DNA of 61,350 nt from Lachnospiraceae bacterium (lineage in GTDB: Bacteria > Bacillota > Clostridia > Lachnospirales > Lachnospiraceae). Location: assembly GCA_021199495.1 (NCBI GenBank), contig JAJQHY010000059.1:1-61350 (forward strand). The letters run 5' to 3'. Under the pieces are notes generated by a model. That model did not search any database. It was not told the origin of the DNA and saw nothing but the letters and a program-made list of their open reading frames with translations. Positions 35,507 to 45,725 of this stretch are shown here, piece after piece. How positions within the stretch are numbered: position 1 is the first letter of the stretch; every line of letters starts with the position of its first letter. The translations under genes were made by a program, and so were the position numbers.

Positions 35507-35535
35507 TAAATATCCCTGTCTTTAGAATGTGTCAA
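35507..35535 (-). promoter_or_regulatory. SigA-type promoter of ppdK
   Basis: On the minus strand a consensus TTGACA (35530-35535) and TATTTA (35507-35512) are separated by 17 bases. Confidence 0.6.
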
Positions 35536-35611
35536 GTATAGCAGATAAATTGTGAAAAATCTATAAACAATATGTACAATTTAGTTAAAATATTTCCGGC
35601 GCCCTGCCATA

Positions 35612-35640
35612 TTGAAACAGCAGGAAAATTATGTTATGAT
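35612..35640 (+). promoter_or_regulatory. candidate promoter of the lipid kinase gene
   Basis: TTGAAA at 35612-35617 and TATGAT at 35635-35640, with a 17-base spacer. Confidence 0.5.
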
Positions 35641-35821
35641 GTCTTTGATTTCGGTTTCATGTCTTTTTATCATCAGGCCGTGTACCAGATAATAAAAGCA
35701 GGCAGATCAATGCTTTTTATGTGCCTGACAAGCAATACCTGTTTTATGTTTCAACCGTCATGCGCCACCTTCATCATGGCAGCTTACCGGATACCAGGCA
35801 CGAGGAAAGCCCGGAAATATC

Positions 35822-36781
35822 ATGAAAAATACCCAGGAAAAAACCTATTTCATCATTGTCAACCCCGCGTCCCATTCCGGCCAGACCCGCCGGACCTGGC
35901 GCACATTAAAAGCCGCCTTAACAGAGCGCGGCCTTTCTTATCGGGCATATCTCTCCGCAGGACCCGGCGATGTAACCTTACTGACACAGAAAATCATCTC
36001 CCGCTTTGGTAAATCCCGCGAGGACCCCGCCCACATTATCCTCTTAGGAGGCGACGGTACCTTAAACGAACTGATCAACGGCATTTCCGATTTTTCAAAA
36101 GTCATCTTAAGCTATATTCCCACCGGCTCCGGCAACGACTTTGCCAGAGCGTGGAAATTCAGCCATGATCCTGTAAAAGAACTGGACCGCATCCTCACAA
36201 GCCAACCGGTTGCGCTGGACGTGGGAGAAACCACTTTTACCGATACCGATGGGAACACGCACAGCAGGCGTTTTCTCATCAGCAGCGGCATTGGTTTCGA
36301 CGCCATGGTCTGCGATCATGTCAATCACTCCCGCATCAAAACTTACTTAAATAAAATCGGCCTGGGCCAGGCTGTCTATCTCATTATCGCCCTGAAATGC
36401 CTTTTCTTCGGAAAATATCCGGACTGCACGCTGACATGCGCAGACGGAGAAACCCTGTTTCTGAAAAACATGATGTTCTCCGCAGCCATGCTGGAGCCCT
36501 ATGAAGGCGGCGGTTTCAAATTCGCACCGAAAGCCTCTCCGAGCGATGGTCTGCTGGATGTCTGTAGCGTCAACGGCCTGCCGCGTCTGTTTGTTCTCTG
36601 TACCCTGCCCACCGCTCTTTTCGGCTGGCATCTGATTTTCCCCGGCATCCACCTGTACCGCACGGAATCGGTACACGTTGAGACAGCTGTTTCCCAATAC
36701 ATCCACACGGACGGAGAGACCGGATATTTCAGCACGGACGTGACCATCCGCTGCCTGAAAGGACTGCTTCAGTTTCAGTAA
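35822..36781 (+). CDS. diacylglycerol kinase family lipid kinase (DagK/YegS type)
   Basis: 319 residues, soluble or membrane-associated. Phosphorylates diacylglycerol or a related lipid, recycling it to phosphatidate. Seen: FIIVNPASHSGQ at the N-terminus, the nucleotide loop LLGGDGTLNELINGI near 78, PTGSGNDFARAW near 100 and SSGIGFDAMV near 158. Only a weak GGAAA precedes ATG 35822. It ends in a terminator shared with the convergent DUF218 gene. DagK, YegS and sphingosine-kinase-like members look alike at this level, so the lipid is not certain. Confidence 0.93.
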   Translation: MKNTQEKTYFIIVNPASHSGQTRRTWRTLKAALTERGLSYRAYLSAGPGDVTLLTQKIISRFGKSREDPAHIILLGGDGTLNELINGISDFSKVILSYIPTGSGNDFARAWKFSHDPVKELDRILTSQPVALDVGETTFTDTDGNTHSRRFLISSGIGFDAMVCDHVNHSRIKTYLNKIGLGQAVYLIIALKCLFFGKYPDCTLTCADGETLFLKNMMFSAAMLEPYEGGGFKFAPKASPSDGLLDVCSVNGLPRLFVLCTLPTALFGWHLIFPGIHLYRTESVHVETAVSQYIHTDGETGYFSTDVTIRCLKGLLQFQ

Positions 36782-36798
36782 ATTGCATTTCAACCGTA

Positions 36799-36831
36799 AA
36801 AAAGGGTGCGCCGCCAAAACGCACCCTTTTT
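36799..36831. terminator. bidirectional terminator between the lipid kinase and DUF218 genes
   Basis: Perfect 12-bp arms AAAAAGGGTGCG/CGCACCCTTTTT with a 9-base loop, between convergent stop codons. Confidence 0.9.
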
Positions 36832-36842
36832 CATATTACTGT

Positions 36843-37589
36843 TCACAGATTCCCGCATACAAAATCCTTCACCACGCCGAAAAATTCCCGCAGCATATTG
36901 TTCGGCAGATACAGCGGCACCACAGGAGCCGCAATGCCACAGACAGACTTTACTCCCAGCTTTTTCGCGATCTGTACGCCGCGGAATACATGGAAGTTGC
37001 TGGTGACAATGCCCACGCGGGCGGTCTCTTTGTCAAAATAAGCGCTGCTGTTAGTGATATTTTCCACCGTATTTAATGACTGATCTTCCATCAATATCCG
37101 CTCCGCAGGAATTCCCTTTTTCACCAGATACTCATACATGCCCTGTGCCTCCGCGTAAGGCTCGTTGCTGCCCTGCCCGCCCGACACAATGCAGATCGTG
37201 TACGCATTTTCTATCAGATATGCATAAGCCGTGTCCAGGCGTTTTTTCAGCACGGTGCTGGGACCGTCCTCGCGCACCTGCGCGCCAAGCACGATGATAT
37301 AATCCAGGTTGTCCTCGCCCTTTGCCCCAAATCCGCTTAAAATGCAGCCTTCCACCGCCACAAAAAGGGCAATCACAACTGCCGCTGTCGCAAAGATCAC
37401 CCTGCGCACCCAGACAGGCAGCAGCGTCCATACATGAAAATGCAGCGCCGCCACACAGCACAGTAAAAAGATGCCCAGTGCAATCCACAGCAGAAATGTA
37501 GCCGTTCCTGCATGCACCCGGTAAACCGCCGCGCTGTATCCGAAACACAAAAGTGCCAGCAGCGCCGCAATGATTTCTCTGATATTCAT
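36843..37589 (-). CDS. YdcF/SanA-like DUF218 membrane protein
   Basis: 248 residues: three N-terminal membrane segments (roughly 4-22, 30-48, 55-80) and a DUF218 domain on the outer side (IIVLGAQV near 90, then SGGQGSNE near 124 and SLNTVENITNS near 160). Relatives such as SanA and ElyC affect envelope integrity; the enzymatic role is not settled. AGGAGGATACT before ATG 37589 fixes the start although the frame is open upstream. It is a single gene with a shared terminator. Confidence 0.88.
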   Translation of the reverse strand: MNIREIIAALLALLCFGYSAAVYRVHAGTATFLLWIALGIFLLCCVAALHFHVWTLLPVWVRRVIFATAAVVIALFVAVEGCILSGFGAKGEDNLDYIIVLGAQVREDGPSTVLKKRLDTAYAYLIENAYTICIVSGGQGSNEPYAEAQGMYEYLVKKGIPAERILMEDQSLNTVENITNSSAYFDKETARVGIVTSNFHVFRGVQIAKKLGVKSVCGIAAPVVPLYLPNNMLREFFGVVKDFVCGNL

Positions 37590-37667
37590 AGTAGTATCCT
37601 CCTTCCGCCAACAGCCTGGCACAGAAGTTTAAAAGCGTCAGTCAGGGATTGCATGAAAACACGAATA

Positions 37668-37715
37668 CGAAAAATGCTCAGAACTCCTGATTATCAGGAA
37701 ATCTGAGCAAAAATA
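37668..37715 (-). terminator. terminator after tRNA-Gly
   Basis: On the minus strand TGCTCAGA (37702-37709) pairs with TCTGAGCA (37675-37682). An inner stem CTGAT/ATCAG stacks inside, and TTTTTCG follows. Confidence 0.8.
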
Positions 37716-37718
37716 AAG

Positions 37719-37790
37719 AGCGCGAGACGGGGATCGAACCCGCGACCCCCACCTTGGCAAGGTGGTGCTCCACCGCTGAGCCACTCGCGC
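37719..37790 (-). tRNA. tRNA-Gly (anticodon GCC)
   Basis: A 72-nt cloverleaf: acceptor GCGCGAG with CTCGCGC, D-loop with CTCAGCGG, anticodon loop CTTGCCAAG, T arm with GGTTCGATCC. The discriminator is U. The CCA end is not encoded, since CTTT follows. Confidence 0.97.
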
Positions 37791-37813
37791 ATGCGTTCTT
37801 ACGAACAAAAAGT

Positions 37814-37842
37814 AATATACAGGATTTGCGGCAAATTGTCAA
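37814..37842 (-). promoter_or_regulatory. promoter of tRNA-Gly
   Basis: TTGACA (37837-37842) and TATATT (37814-37819) on the minus strand, 17-base spacer, about 17 bases before the mature 5' end. Confidence 0.7.
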
Positions 37843-38044
37843 GAACTATTTTCAAAAAAGTTTAACTTTTGTTTGCTGTAAATATCAACATCAAAAGATA
37901 GTGGCCGCTGCCATGCAGATAATGAAAGGCTGCGATTTTTGATAAACCGGCTGCGCGAATTTCTCCTTCGCACAGCCAAAAAAGGTTCACAATCGCATCA
38001 GCATCAGCAGCTTTGCCATAAAAGGAACAAAGCAATATCCCATA

Positions 38045-39223
38045 TCAATGGTGGAAAAGCCGGATGCCGGTGAAGACCATCGCCATGCCAAGCTCGTCCG
38101 CACGTCTGATTACCGCGTCATCACGGACAGATCCGCCCGGCTGCGCCACATATTTCACTCCGCTCTTATAGGCGCGGTCAATATTGTCAAAGAAGGGGAA
38201 GAACGCGTCGGAACCAAGCGTTACATCCTGAAGACCGTCAAGCCACGCTCTCTTTTCCTCTCTGGTAAATACCGGAGGCTTCTCTTTGAAGGTATGCTCC
38301 CACTTGCCGTCGCTTAAAAGATCCTCATATTCATCCCCGATATACAGATCGATGGCGTTGTCCCGGTCGGGGCGGCTGATCTTATCCAGGAACGGCAGAT
38401 TCATAACCTGGGGCGCCTGGCGCAGATACCAGTTGTCCGCCTTTCCTCCCGCCAGCCTCGTGCAGTGAATGCGTGACTGCTGGCCGGCGCCGATACCGAT
38501 GGCCTGGCCGTCCTTCACATAGCAGACAGAGTTGGACTGGGTATATTTTAATGTGATAAGTGCAATTTTCATGTCGCTTAAGGCATTTTGGGGAATGTCC
38601 TTATTCACCGTCACGATGTTGGAAAGAAAGTCCCCGTTGATATCCAGCTCGTTTCGTCCCTGCTCAAAGGTGACACCGAAGACCTGCTTGTGCTCGATGG
38701 GCGCAGGCTGATAGGACGGATCGATCTGAATGATATTGTAGCCGCCGTTCTTTTTCTTCATCAGAAGCTTCATGGCCTCTTCGGTATAGCCCGGAGCAAT
38801 CACACCGTCAGACACTTCACGCCTGATCAGCTTCGCGGTATCCTTGTCACAGACATCGGACAGGGCGATGAAATCACCAAAAGAGCTCATTCTGTCCGCG
38901 CCTCTCGCTCTGGCGTAGGCACAGGCCAAAGGTGACAGTTCGCCCAGGTCATCGACCCAGTAGATTTTAGCCAGAGTATCCGTCAGGGGCAGACCCACCG
39001 CGGCACCGGCCGGGGAGACGTGCTTGAAGGATGTCGCTGCGGGCAGACCAGTGGCTTTTTTCAGCTCGCAGACGAGCTGCCAGCCATTTAAAGCATCCAG
39101 AAAGTTGATGTAGCCTGGACGGCCGTTTAAGACGGTGACGGGAAGGTCACTTCCATCCTCCATGAAGATGCGGGAGTGTTTCTGATTGGGGTTACAGCCG
39201 TATTTTAATTGCAGTTCATTCAT
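38045..39223 (-). CDS. phosphoribosylaminoimidazolecarboxamide (AICAR) formyltransferase, stand-alone
   Basis: Transfers a formyl group from 10-formyl-THF to AICAR, the ninth step of purine synthesis. 392 residues: only the transformylase half of PurH, with the IMP cyclohydrolase (MGS-like) domain absent. The active-site Lys67-His68 in SFKHVSPAG is visible, and SNSVCYVKDGQAIGIGAGQQSR is near 235. CGGAGAACC precedes ATG 39223. A PurO-type cyclohydrolase lies upstream on the same strand, separated by a tandem-repeat region, so the two split genes together replace PurH. Confidence 0.93.
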   Translation of the reverse strand: MNELQLKYGCNPNQKHSRIFMEDGSDLPVTVLNGRPGYINFLDALNGWQLVCELKKATGLPAATSFKHVSPAGAAVGLPLTDTLAKIYWVDDLGELSPLACAYARARGADRMSSFGDFIALSDVCDKDTAKLIRREVSDGVIAPGYTEEAMKLLMKKKNGGYNIIQIDPSYQPAPIEHKQVFGVTFEQGRNELDINGDFLSNIVTVNKDIPQNALSDMKIALITLKYTQSNSVCYVKDGQAIGIGAGQQSRIHCTRLAGGKADNWYLRQAPQVMNLPFLDKISRPDRDNAIDLYIGDEYEDLLSDGKWEHTFKEKPPVFTREEKRAWLDGLQDVTLGSDAFFPFFDNIDRAYKSGVKYVAQPGGSVRDDAVIRRADELGMAMVFTGIRLFHH

Positions 39224-39278
39224 GATAGGTTCTCCGTTTTCTTGATCTTAGTTTGATTGGTTTCTTTTATTATTCTTA

Positions 39279-39384
39279 TTTCCGGACCAGCACGCTTATG
39301 CTTCCGGAACCAGCACGTTTATGTTTCCGGAACCAGCACGTTTATGTTTCCGGAACCAGCACGTTTATGTTTCCGGAACCAGCA
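39279..39384. repeat. 23-bp tandem repeat array, 4.7 units
   Basis: Units start at 39279 (22 bp, one base shorter), 39301, 39324, 39347 and 39370 (partial). The unit is TTTCCGGAACCAGCACG plus TTTATG; each full unit contains the palindrome TTCCGGAA. Unit length is not a multiple of 3. The array lies 55 bases upstream of the AICAR formyltransferase start. Confidence 0.95.
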
Positions 39385-39447
39385 GGAAAAAAGAACGGCT
39401 TGCCGCTCATCGCAAAGGCTCGCCTTATCTTTTTTCCTGCTGGTTCC
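39375..39447. repeat. 19-bp perfect hairpin fused to the tandem array
   Basis: The last partial repeat unit supplies the arm at 39375-39393, which pairs perfectly with 39429-39447 around a 35-base loop. The inner end of the stem is a 6-base A/T run, so it could terminate transcription from the PurO gene or read as an attenuator. Confidence 0.85.
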
Positions 39448-39554
39448 TGCGTTAATCAAATTGATTGTTTCAAATCAGTAAAGCCTGACAGGCAAAGCAG
39501 TAAAAATACCATACCTGTTCAGCAAACGACCCGGCCTCACGGCTTCTCCTGAAG

Positions 39555-40268
39555 TCAGACATTCTTGTTTAAAATACGTGTCTGATATGTACAGGTTGCA
39601 ATGTCGATGAATCTCACAAAGAGGGAAATCTTATTTTCTTCATTTAAATTCGTCCACAGCATGTCCGTAAACGCGTCGATGTCATCCATCGTCTGTACGC
39701 GCCTGGGCTCGCCCTCAAAGCTGGGCAGAGGGTTGATGTTTTCCCGATAGGTATGAAGGAAGCGGCCCTCACACGGGACAGGATTTTCATAGGTATAGGT
39801 ATAGCGGTCGCAGGCGGCGGGATTGCCGTTTGCAGACTTTAAGATGGACATTGCATAACCGAAGGTCCCGTCATGAATGTCCAGAATACCGGAAATGCGG
39901 GGCGTGAAGTTGGGTCCGTCCGGCTCAAATTCACGGCTCCTCAAGGACTGTTCAAAGGTTTTGCCCGCTGAAATTCCATCATAAATGGTGTCAGTCTGAT
40001 CGCCGTTGGTCACAATGGTATACTGGCCGAGTACACGTACAGGAGCGTAAATAATCAGACTCGGATCTTCCACCTTTGACGGATCATAGGCCTGTGTACG
40101 GATTCCCTCTCCTTCCTCCACAAACACGCGGTTTCTGGAATTTTCACTGCGCCCCATGATAAAGTATGCAGTGACGGCCTTTCTGCCGTCGGGGGAACGT
40201 CCGATTATAATGCCCCTGCCCGGGTAAGTGTTGGCGGAAAGTTCCTGCGCCAGATTTTCTAATTTCAT
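39555..40268 (-). CDS. purO: IMP cyclohydrolase, PurO type
   Basis: Closes the ring of FAICAR to IMP, the last step of purine synthesis. 237 residues, unrelated to the PurH cyclohydrolase domain; the fold is the Ntn-like PurO family known mainly from archaea. Seen: YPGRGIIIGRSPDGR near 13, AYFIMGRSENSRNR near 32, NGDQTDTIYDG near 85 and PNFTPRISG near 118. The frame opens earlier, but GGGAGG before ATG 40268 decides the start. It pairs functionally with the downstream formyltransferase. GuaB at 42459-43913 uses the product. Confidence 0.9.
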   Translation of the reverse strand: MKLENLAQELSANTYPGRGIIIGRSPDGRKAVTAYFIMGRSENSRNRVFVEEGEGIRTQAYDPSKVEDPSLIIYAPVRVLGQYTIVTNGDQTDTIYDGISAGKTFEQSLRSREFEPDGPNFTPRISGILDIHDGTFGYAMSILKSANGNPAACDRYTYTYENPVPCEGRFLHTYRENINPLPSFEGEPRRVQTMDDIDAFTDMLWTNLNEENKISLFVRFIDIATCTYQTRILNKNV

Positions 40269-40376
40269 GCTGCTTTTCCTCCCTGTATATGAATTATAAT
40301 TCAATAAGCTAAACAATATGATAAAGGAATGATCTCGCAGAGCTCTGTGCTTTTGTCTGCGCTTCTTTTTACATAT

Positions 40377-41018
40377 TCAAATTGACTGTATCACAGTCTC
40401 AGCTTTCTGCTGTTTCAAAACAGTATCATCCGCAAAAATTCTACGCCGGGACAGGACACAGCAGCCCGCGATGAATATGCAGACCAGCAGTCTGGAAACG
40501 GTCTGATGGCTGTAGTAACCAGTGATCTGCTCCACCAGGCTGTCTGAGAAAATCAGATACGGATCAGTACTTCCTGTAAGCACATAAACTATGTTTGATG
40601 CATCTGCCAGAGAAAGCTCCAGATCATTCGTCGCCACAACCTCATTGAAATAAATGCACGGATTAAAATCCTTCTGAATCACAGCCGCGCTGCTGATTGT
40701 GACGTGTCGAATGCTCAGCAACTGTTCCTCCACCGGGAAATCCAATCTCAGCCCTGTCAGATGACCCTCCAGCGAGCCGTCCAGTCGAAAGCTCGCCTGC
40801 ATCGTTTCATAATCTATATCGCAGACTATACTTTGTTCATCACTATAAACAGGCTGTGTATCCGTCGTATAATAAAGCCTTAAGCTGTCACCGGAAATCT
40901 CCTGAAAAGTGAACTCTATAATCAGGTCCGACGCAGGCCGCGGAAAAAAGATATAGACAGCCGCTAGAACTGCTGCCACCAGAGCCGCTGCCGGATACCA
41001 CACCTTTTTCTTCTTCAT
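40377..41018 (-). CDS. unknown protein with two membrane segments
   Basis: 213 residues: an N-terminal membrane segment (about 8-26), a beta-rich extracellular domain of about 140 residues with no recognised family, a second membrane segment near 180-195 and a basic/Gln-rich tail. AAGGAG lies 11 bases before ATG 41018. It is divergent from a polytopic membrane gene, which suggests a functional pair. No close function is recognised; the membrane protein opposite resembles surface-polymer enzymes. Confidence 0.75.
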   Translation of the reverse strand: MKKKKVWYPAAALVAAVLAAVYIFFPRPASDLIIEFTFQEISGDSLRLYYTTDTQPVYSDEQSIVCDIDYETMQASFRLDGSLEGHLTGLRLDFPVEEQLLSIRHVTISSAAVIQKDFNPCIYFNEVVATNDLELSLADASNIVYVLTGSTDPYLIFSDSLVEQITGYYSHQTVSRLLVCIFIAGCCVLSRRRIFADDTVLKQQKAETVIQSI

Positions 41019-41035
41019 TTCTCCAATGCTCCTTA

Positions 41036-41064
41036 TTGTAAAATAAAAGAGTTTATTCTATAAT
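41036..41064 (+). promoter_or_regulatory. promoter of the 41155 membrane-protein gene
   Basis: TTGTAA at 41036-41041 and consensus TATAAT at 41059-41064, 17-base spacer. Confidence 0.6.
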
Positions 41065-41078
41065 ATATATGATTATGA

Positions 41079-41119
41079 ACAGGATAATGATAGCTTATTT
41101 CGCAATCATTATATCCTGT
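41079..41119. promoter_or_regulatory. inverted repeat in the leader of the membrane-protein gene
   Basis: ACAGGATAATGAT (41079-41091) is mirrored by ATCATTATATCCTGT (41105-41119), with a 2-base insertion. Located between promoter and start codon in a divergent region. Confidence 0.5.
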
Positions 41120-41154
41120 GATGGCAAAACCAGTCAGAAAGGCAAAGATTGTAT

Positions 41155-42441
41155 ATGAATACAACACCCGAACATTCCGAAAACAAACTGTGTGAAGAAA
41201 CAAAATCAGACAATCTTCCTGTGATTGCCTTTGGCCTCCTCTTGGGATGGCTGTTATATTCTCTGGTAAAAAACGAACTGACAATGACACTGTCCGATTA
41301 CTCCGGACACCTTTATACCTACCTGCCCCTGTTCGACCAGGGGACGTTGTTCGAAGGCTGGAAAACAGTTCCCTACTGTATGTGGCACGTCTGCGTCCTC
41401 GCACTGAAAGCACTACTTCACATTCCTTTGGAAGAATCCGCGGCCTGGGTCTCCAGCGCTTTCCATCTTTTCTCCTATCTGGTAATCTACTGGATGATTC
41501 TTCGTTTCTCCCGGGCGCACGGATATGAGGAATGTCCAAAAAAAGCTGCGTTTTTTGCCTTCGGACTCTCCGTTGTGCAGGGTCTGTACTTTGACTGGCT
41601 GGGAATTGAAGGACCATATGTCGGGATTTTCTCCATCAATCCCCTGCACAATCCAACGCAGACTACTGTAACCGGCTTTGCTCTGCTGTGTTTTTCACTG
41701 GTCGTTGATATCTGGGGCTTCCAGGAAAACGAACGCTACCTTGGAATCTTTTTTCCTGTGCAGAAAAACCCCCGAAAATATTATCTGCTGCTGACGCTCT
41801 TTCTTTTTCTGTCGGCCATGGCCAAACCGACATTTGCGGAGATGTTCATTCCTGCAGTCGCACTCATCATGCTCGGTAAATGGATCAGCCATATTCTGCA
41901 AAAAGACAGAAGTGCCTCCATATATTTCAAGCACTGTCTGAACATGCTACTGTGTGCAGTTCCCACGCTGCTATACATCCTGCTGCAGTTTTTCGCCTAT
42001 TTTATCTGGGGCGGCAGCTACGGCGCTGACGGCGGTCTTACGGTCACCAAATGGCTCGAAGTATGGAGCATGTTCAGTGACAATGTCATCCTGTCCGTGG
42101 CACTCGGAATGGCCTTTCCCCTCTTCATGATCCTGATCGACAGCAGATTTTTTGTCTCAAATAACCTGGGACGCCTTTCCCTTACCGGATATATCATCGG
42201 CTTTCTGGAAGCAGCCCTGCTGGGCGAAGGCGGTTCTAAGCTTAGCCACGGAGACTTCCTCTGGCCCATGATGTGCGGCATGCTGCTTTTATGGGTCACT
42301 GCCGTGCTTCGCTTTCTGGTTCTGAATAAGCAGCAGCGCGATACTCCCATCAGAAGAATTCTGCTGGATATCGCCTGCTGCCTGCTCTGCCTGCACATCA
42401 TGTTCGGTCTTCTTTTTATCAAAAACAGCCTGCTGGCTTAA
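41155..42441 (+). CDS. polytopic membrane protein of unknown function
   Basis: 428 residues with about ten membrane segments. Short extracellular loops hold YSGHLYTYLPLFDQG near 48 and a Pro-rich SINPLHNPTQTT near 163. The general build (N-terminal loop with Asp/His, long membrane stretches) recalls GT-C glycosyltransferases or polymerases, but no motif settles it. A TTG at 41149 is 6 bases behind AAAGG and could be the true start; ATG 41155 follows two codons later. It is divergent from the 40377-41018 gene, with a promoter and inverted repeat in the gap. Confidence 0.7.
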   Translation: MNTTPEHSENKLCEETKSDNLPVIAFGLLLGWLLYSLVKNELTMTLSDYSGHLYTYLPLFDQGTLFEGWKTVPYCMWHVCVLALKALLHIPLEESAAWVSSAFHLFSYLVIYWMILRFSRAHGYEECPKKAAFFAFGLSVVQGLYFDWLGIEGPYVGIFSINPLHNPTQTTVTGFALLCFSLVVDIWGFQENERYLGIFFPVQKNPRKYYLLLTLFLFLSAMAKPTFAEMFIPAVALIMLGKWISHILQKDRSASIYFKHCLNMLLCAVPTLLYILLQFFAYFIWGGSYGADGGLTVTKWLEVWSMFSDNVILSVALGMAFPLFMILIDSRFFVSNNLGRLSLTGYIIGFLEAALLGEGGSKLSHGDFLWPMMCGMLLLWVTAVLRFLVLNKQQRDTPIRRILLDIACCLLCLHIMFGLLFIKNSLLA

Positions 42442-42458
42442 TTTAACAACCTGCCATT

Positions 42459-44583
<2,125 letters not shown>

Positions 44584-44778
44584 AAAATCCGCTCCTTTGC
44601 CCTGTTTCGCAGCCGGGCTCCTTACTCCTTAAATTAAATACATCCGGTACCCGGCTTTGCTTCAGAATTGATTTATATAAGAGTATAGCACATATAAATT
44701 AGAAAGAAAACAGATTTTTTCGCAAAATCCATGTTTCTGTACTTTATACTTTTTTCACGGAAGTTTTCATTTCATTCA

Positions 44779-44807
44779 TTGACATAAAGGCTGAAAATGA
44801 TTAGAGT
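44779..44807 (+). promoter_or_regulatory. promoter of the 44867 gene
   Basis: TTGACA at 44779-44784 and TAGAGT at 44802-44807, with a 17-base spacer. Confidence 0.6.
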
Positions 44808-44866
44808 AAAGAGAAGAGTGTGGTTTACATACTCCTTTTCCAGGGAAAATACGGAGGCTGTTTTTT

Positions 44867-45637
44867 ATGGCTGTAATGGATGAGTTCAGAGAAGAACGCG
44901 AAAAGGTCAAGCATGGCACCTTTCAGGAAAAATGGAAATATTTCTGGGACTACTACAAATGGCACGTCATCGGAGGTACTTTTGCGGCTGTCATGGTGAT
45001 ATGGCTTGTCTATGATATCGTCACACAGGAGGACAGTGTTCTGTTTGTAGAGCTTTTAAACTGTTACAGTGCTTACGATGACAGCGAATATGTCGCATCC
45101 GTCACGGAATATCTGGGTGTTGAAGATGGTGAAACCATTACGATTGAAACCGGCCTGGATGTGACAGAGGATACAGAGGAGTATACTTCATTCGAGGTAC
45201 TGGCAACCCGTATCGCCGCAAATGAGCTGGATGTCATGGTCGCGGAGGAAGAGACGATCGCCGGTTATGCCCAGGAGGACACTCTGATTGATCTGACTAC
45301 CGTGATGAGCGAGGAACAGCTGGAGCGGTATTCGGATTATTTCTATTATGTGGATTACGCGCTGATCGAGAGCGGATATTATGAAGAAACCTCGTACGAA
45401 AAGCAGATCCTGGACGGTACGGCTGGTCACGCGTCTCCGGAGGACATGGAGCAGCCGGTTGCCGTAGGCGTCTTTATCGCCACCACTGATGAGGCTGGCG
45501 ATTATGTATGCACTTCCTCAGACTTTAATTCCAATTATTATTACGGCACGGAAGTGATTTTCACCATCATGTGCTATACCGAACATACAGAAACGGCACT
45601 GCAGTTTTTAGATTATATCTGCGGCTATGGATCATAA
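44867..45637 (+). CDS. membrane-anchored protein of unknown function
   Basis: 256 residues. A charged, aromatic cytoplasmic N-terminus (about 1-33, rich in Lys, Glu and Trp) precedes a single membrane segment (about 34-53). The outer domain is acidic and Tyr-rich (e.g. SDYFYYVDYALIESGYYEE). A stretch near 110-145 (ANELDVMVAEEETIAGYAQ...LIDLTTVM) resembles the hinge region of solute-binding proteins. GGAGG precedes the start; an ATG three codons later is also possible. It has its own promoter and terminator. No family is recognised. Confidence 0.75.
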   Translation: MAVMDEFREEREKVKHGTFQEKWKYFWDYYKWHVIGGTFAAVMVIWLVYDIVTQEDSVLFVELLNCYSAYDDSEYVASVTEYLGVEDGETITIETGLDVTEDTEEYTSFEVLATRIAANELDVMVAEEETIAGYAQEDTLIDLTTVMSEEQLERYSDYFYYVDYALIESGYYEETSYEKQILDGTAGHASPEDMEQPVAVGVFIATTDEAGDYVCTSSDFNSNYYYGTEVIFTIMCYTEHTETALQFLDYICGYGS

Positions 45638-45666
45638 CCAGGCCGTCATCTCCATATACATCATGC

Positions 45667-45702
45667 AAGCCCCGGACAGTAATCAGCTCCGGGGCTTTTT
45701 CT
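45667..45702 (+). terminator. terminator after the 44867 gene
   Basis: AAGCCCCGGA/TCCGGGGCTT 10-bp arms with an 11-base loop, then TTTCTTTCT. Confidence 0.9.
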
Positions 45703-45725
45703 TTCTCTCATTTTCTGATTGCACT

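Larger units (their letters stand above)
35421..35821. other. divergent control region between ppdK and the lipid kinase gene
   Basis: About 400 bases without a convincing gene. Contains the ppdK promoter and leader hairpin on the minus side and a promoter at 35612-35640 on the plus side. The remaining plus-side leader of about 175 bases is A/T-rich upstream and carries no riboswitch that I recognise. A plus-strand frame opening at 35572 crosses into the kinase gene in another frame and looks accidental. Confidence 0.5.

Noticed and set aside
35572-36012. Plus-strand 146-codon frame before and into the lipid kinase
   Set aside because: It overlaps the kinase in another frame, has no domain and no ribosome site.
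39279-39384. CRISPR array
   Set aside because: The units are contiguous 23-bp repeats with no spacers, and no cas genes are present.
39253-39552. Open frames across the purine intergenic repeat giving repeated SGTSTFMFPEP-like peptides
   Set aside because: They arise from the 23-bp tandem repeat read in successive frames; there is no ribosome site or conserved protein.
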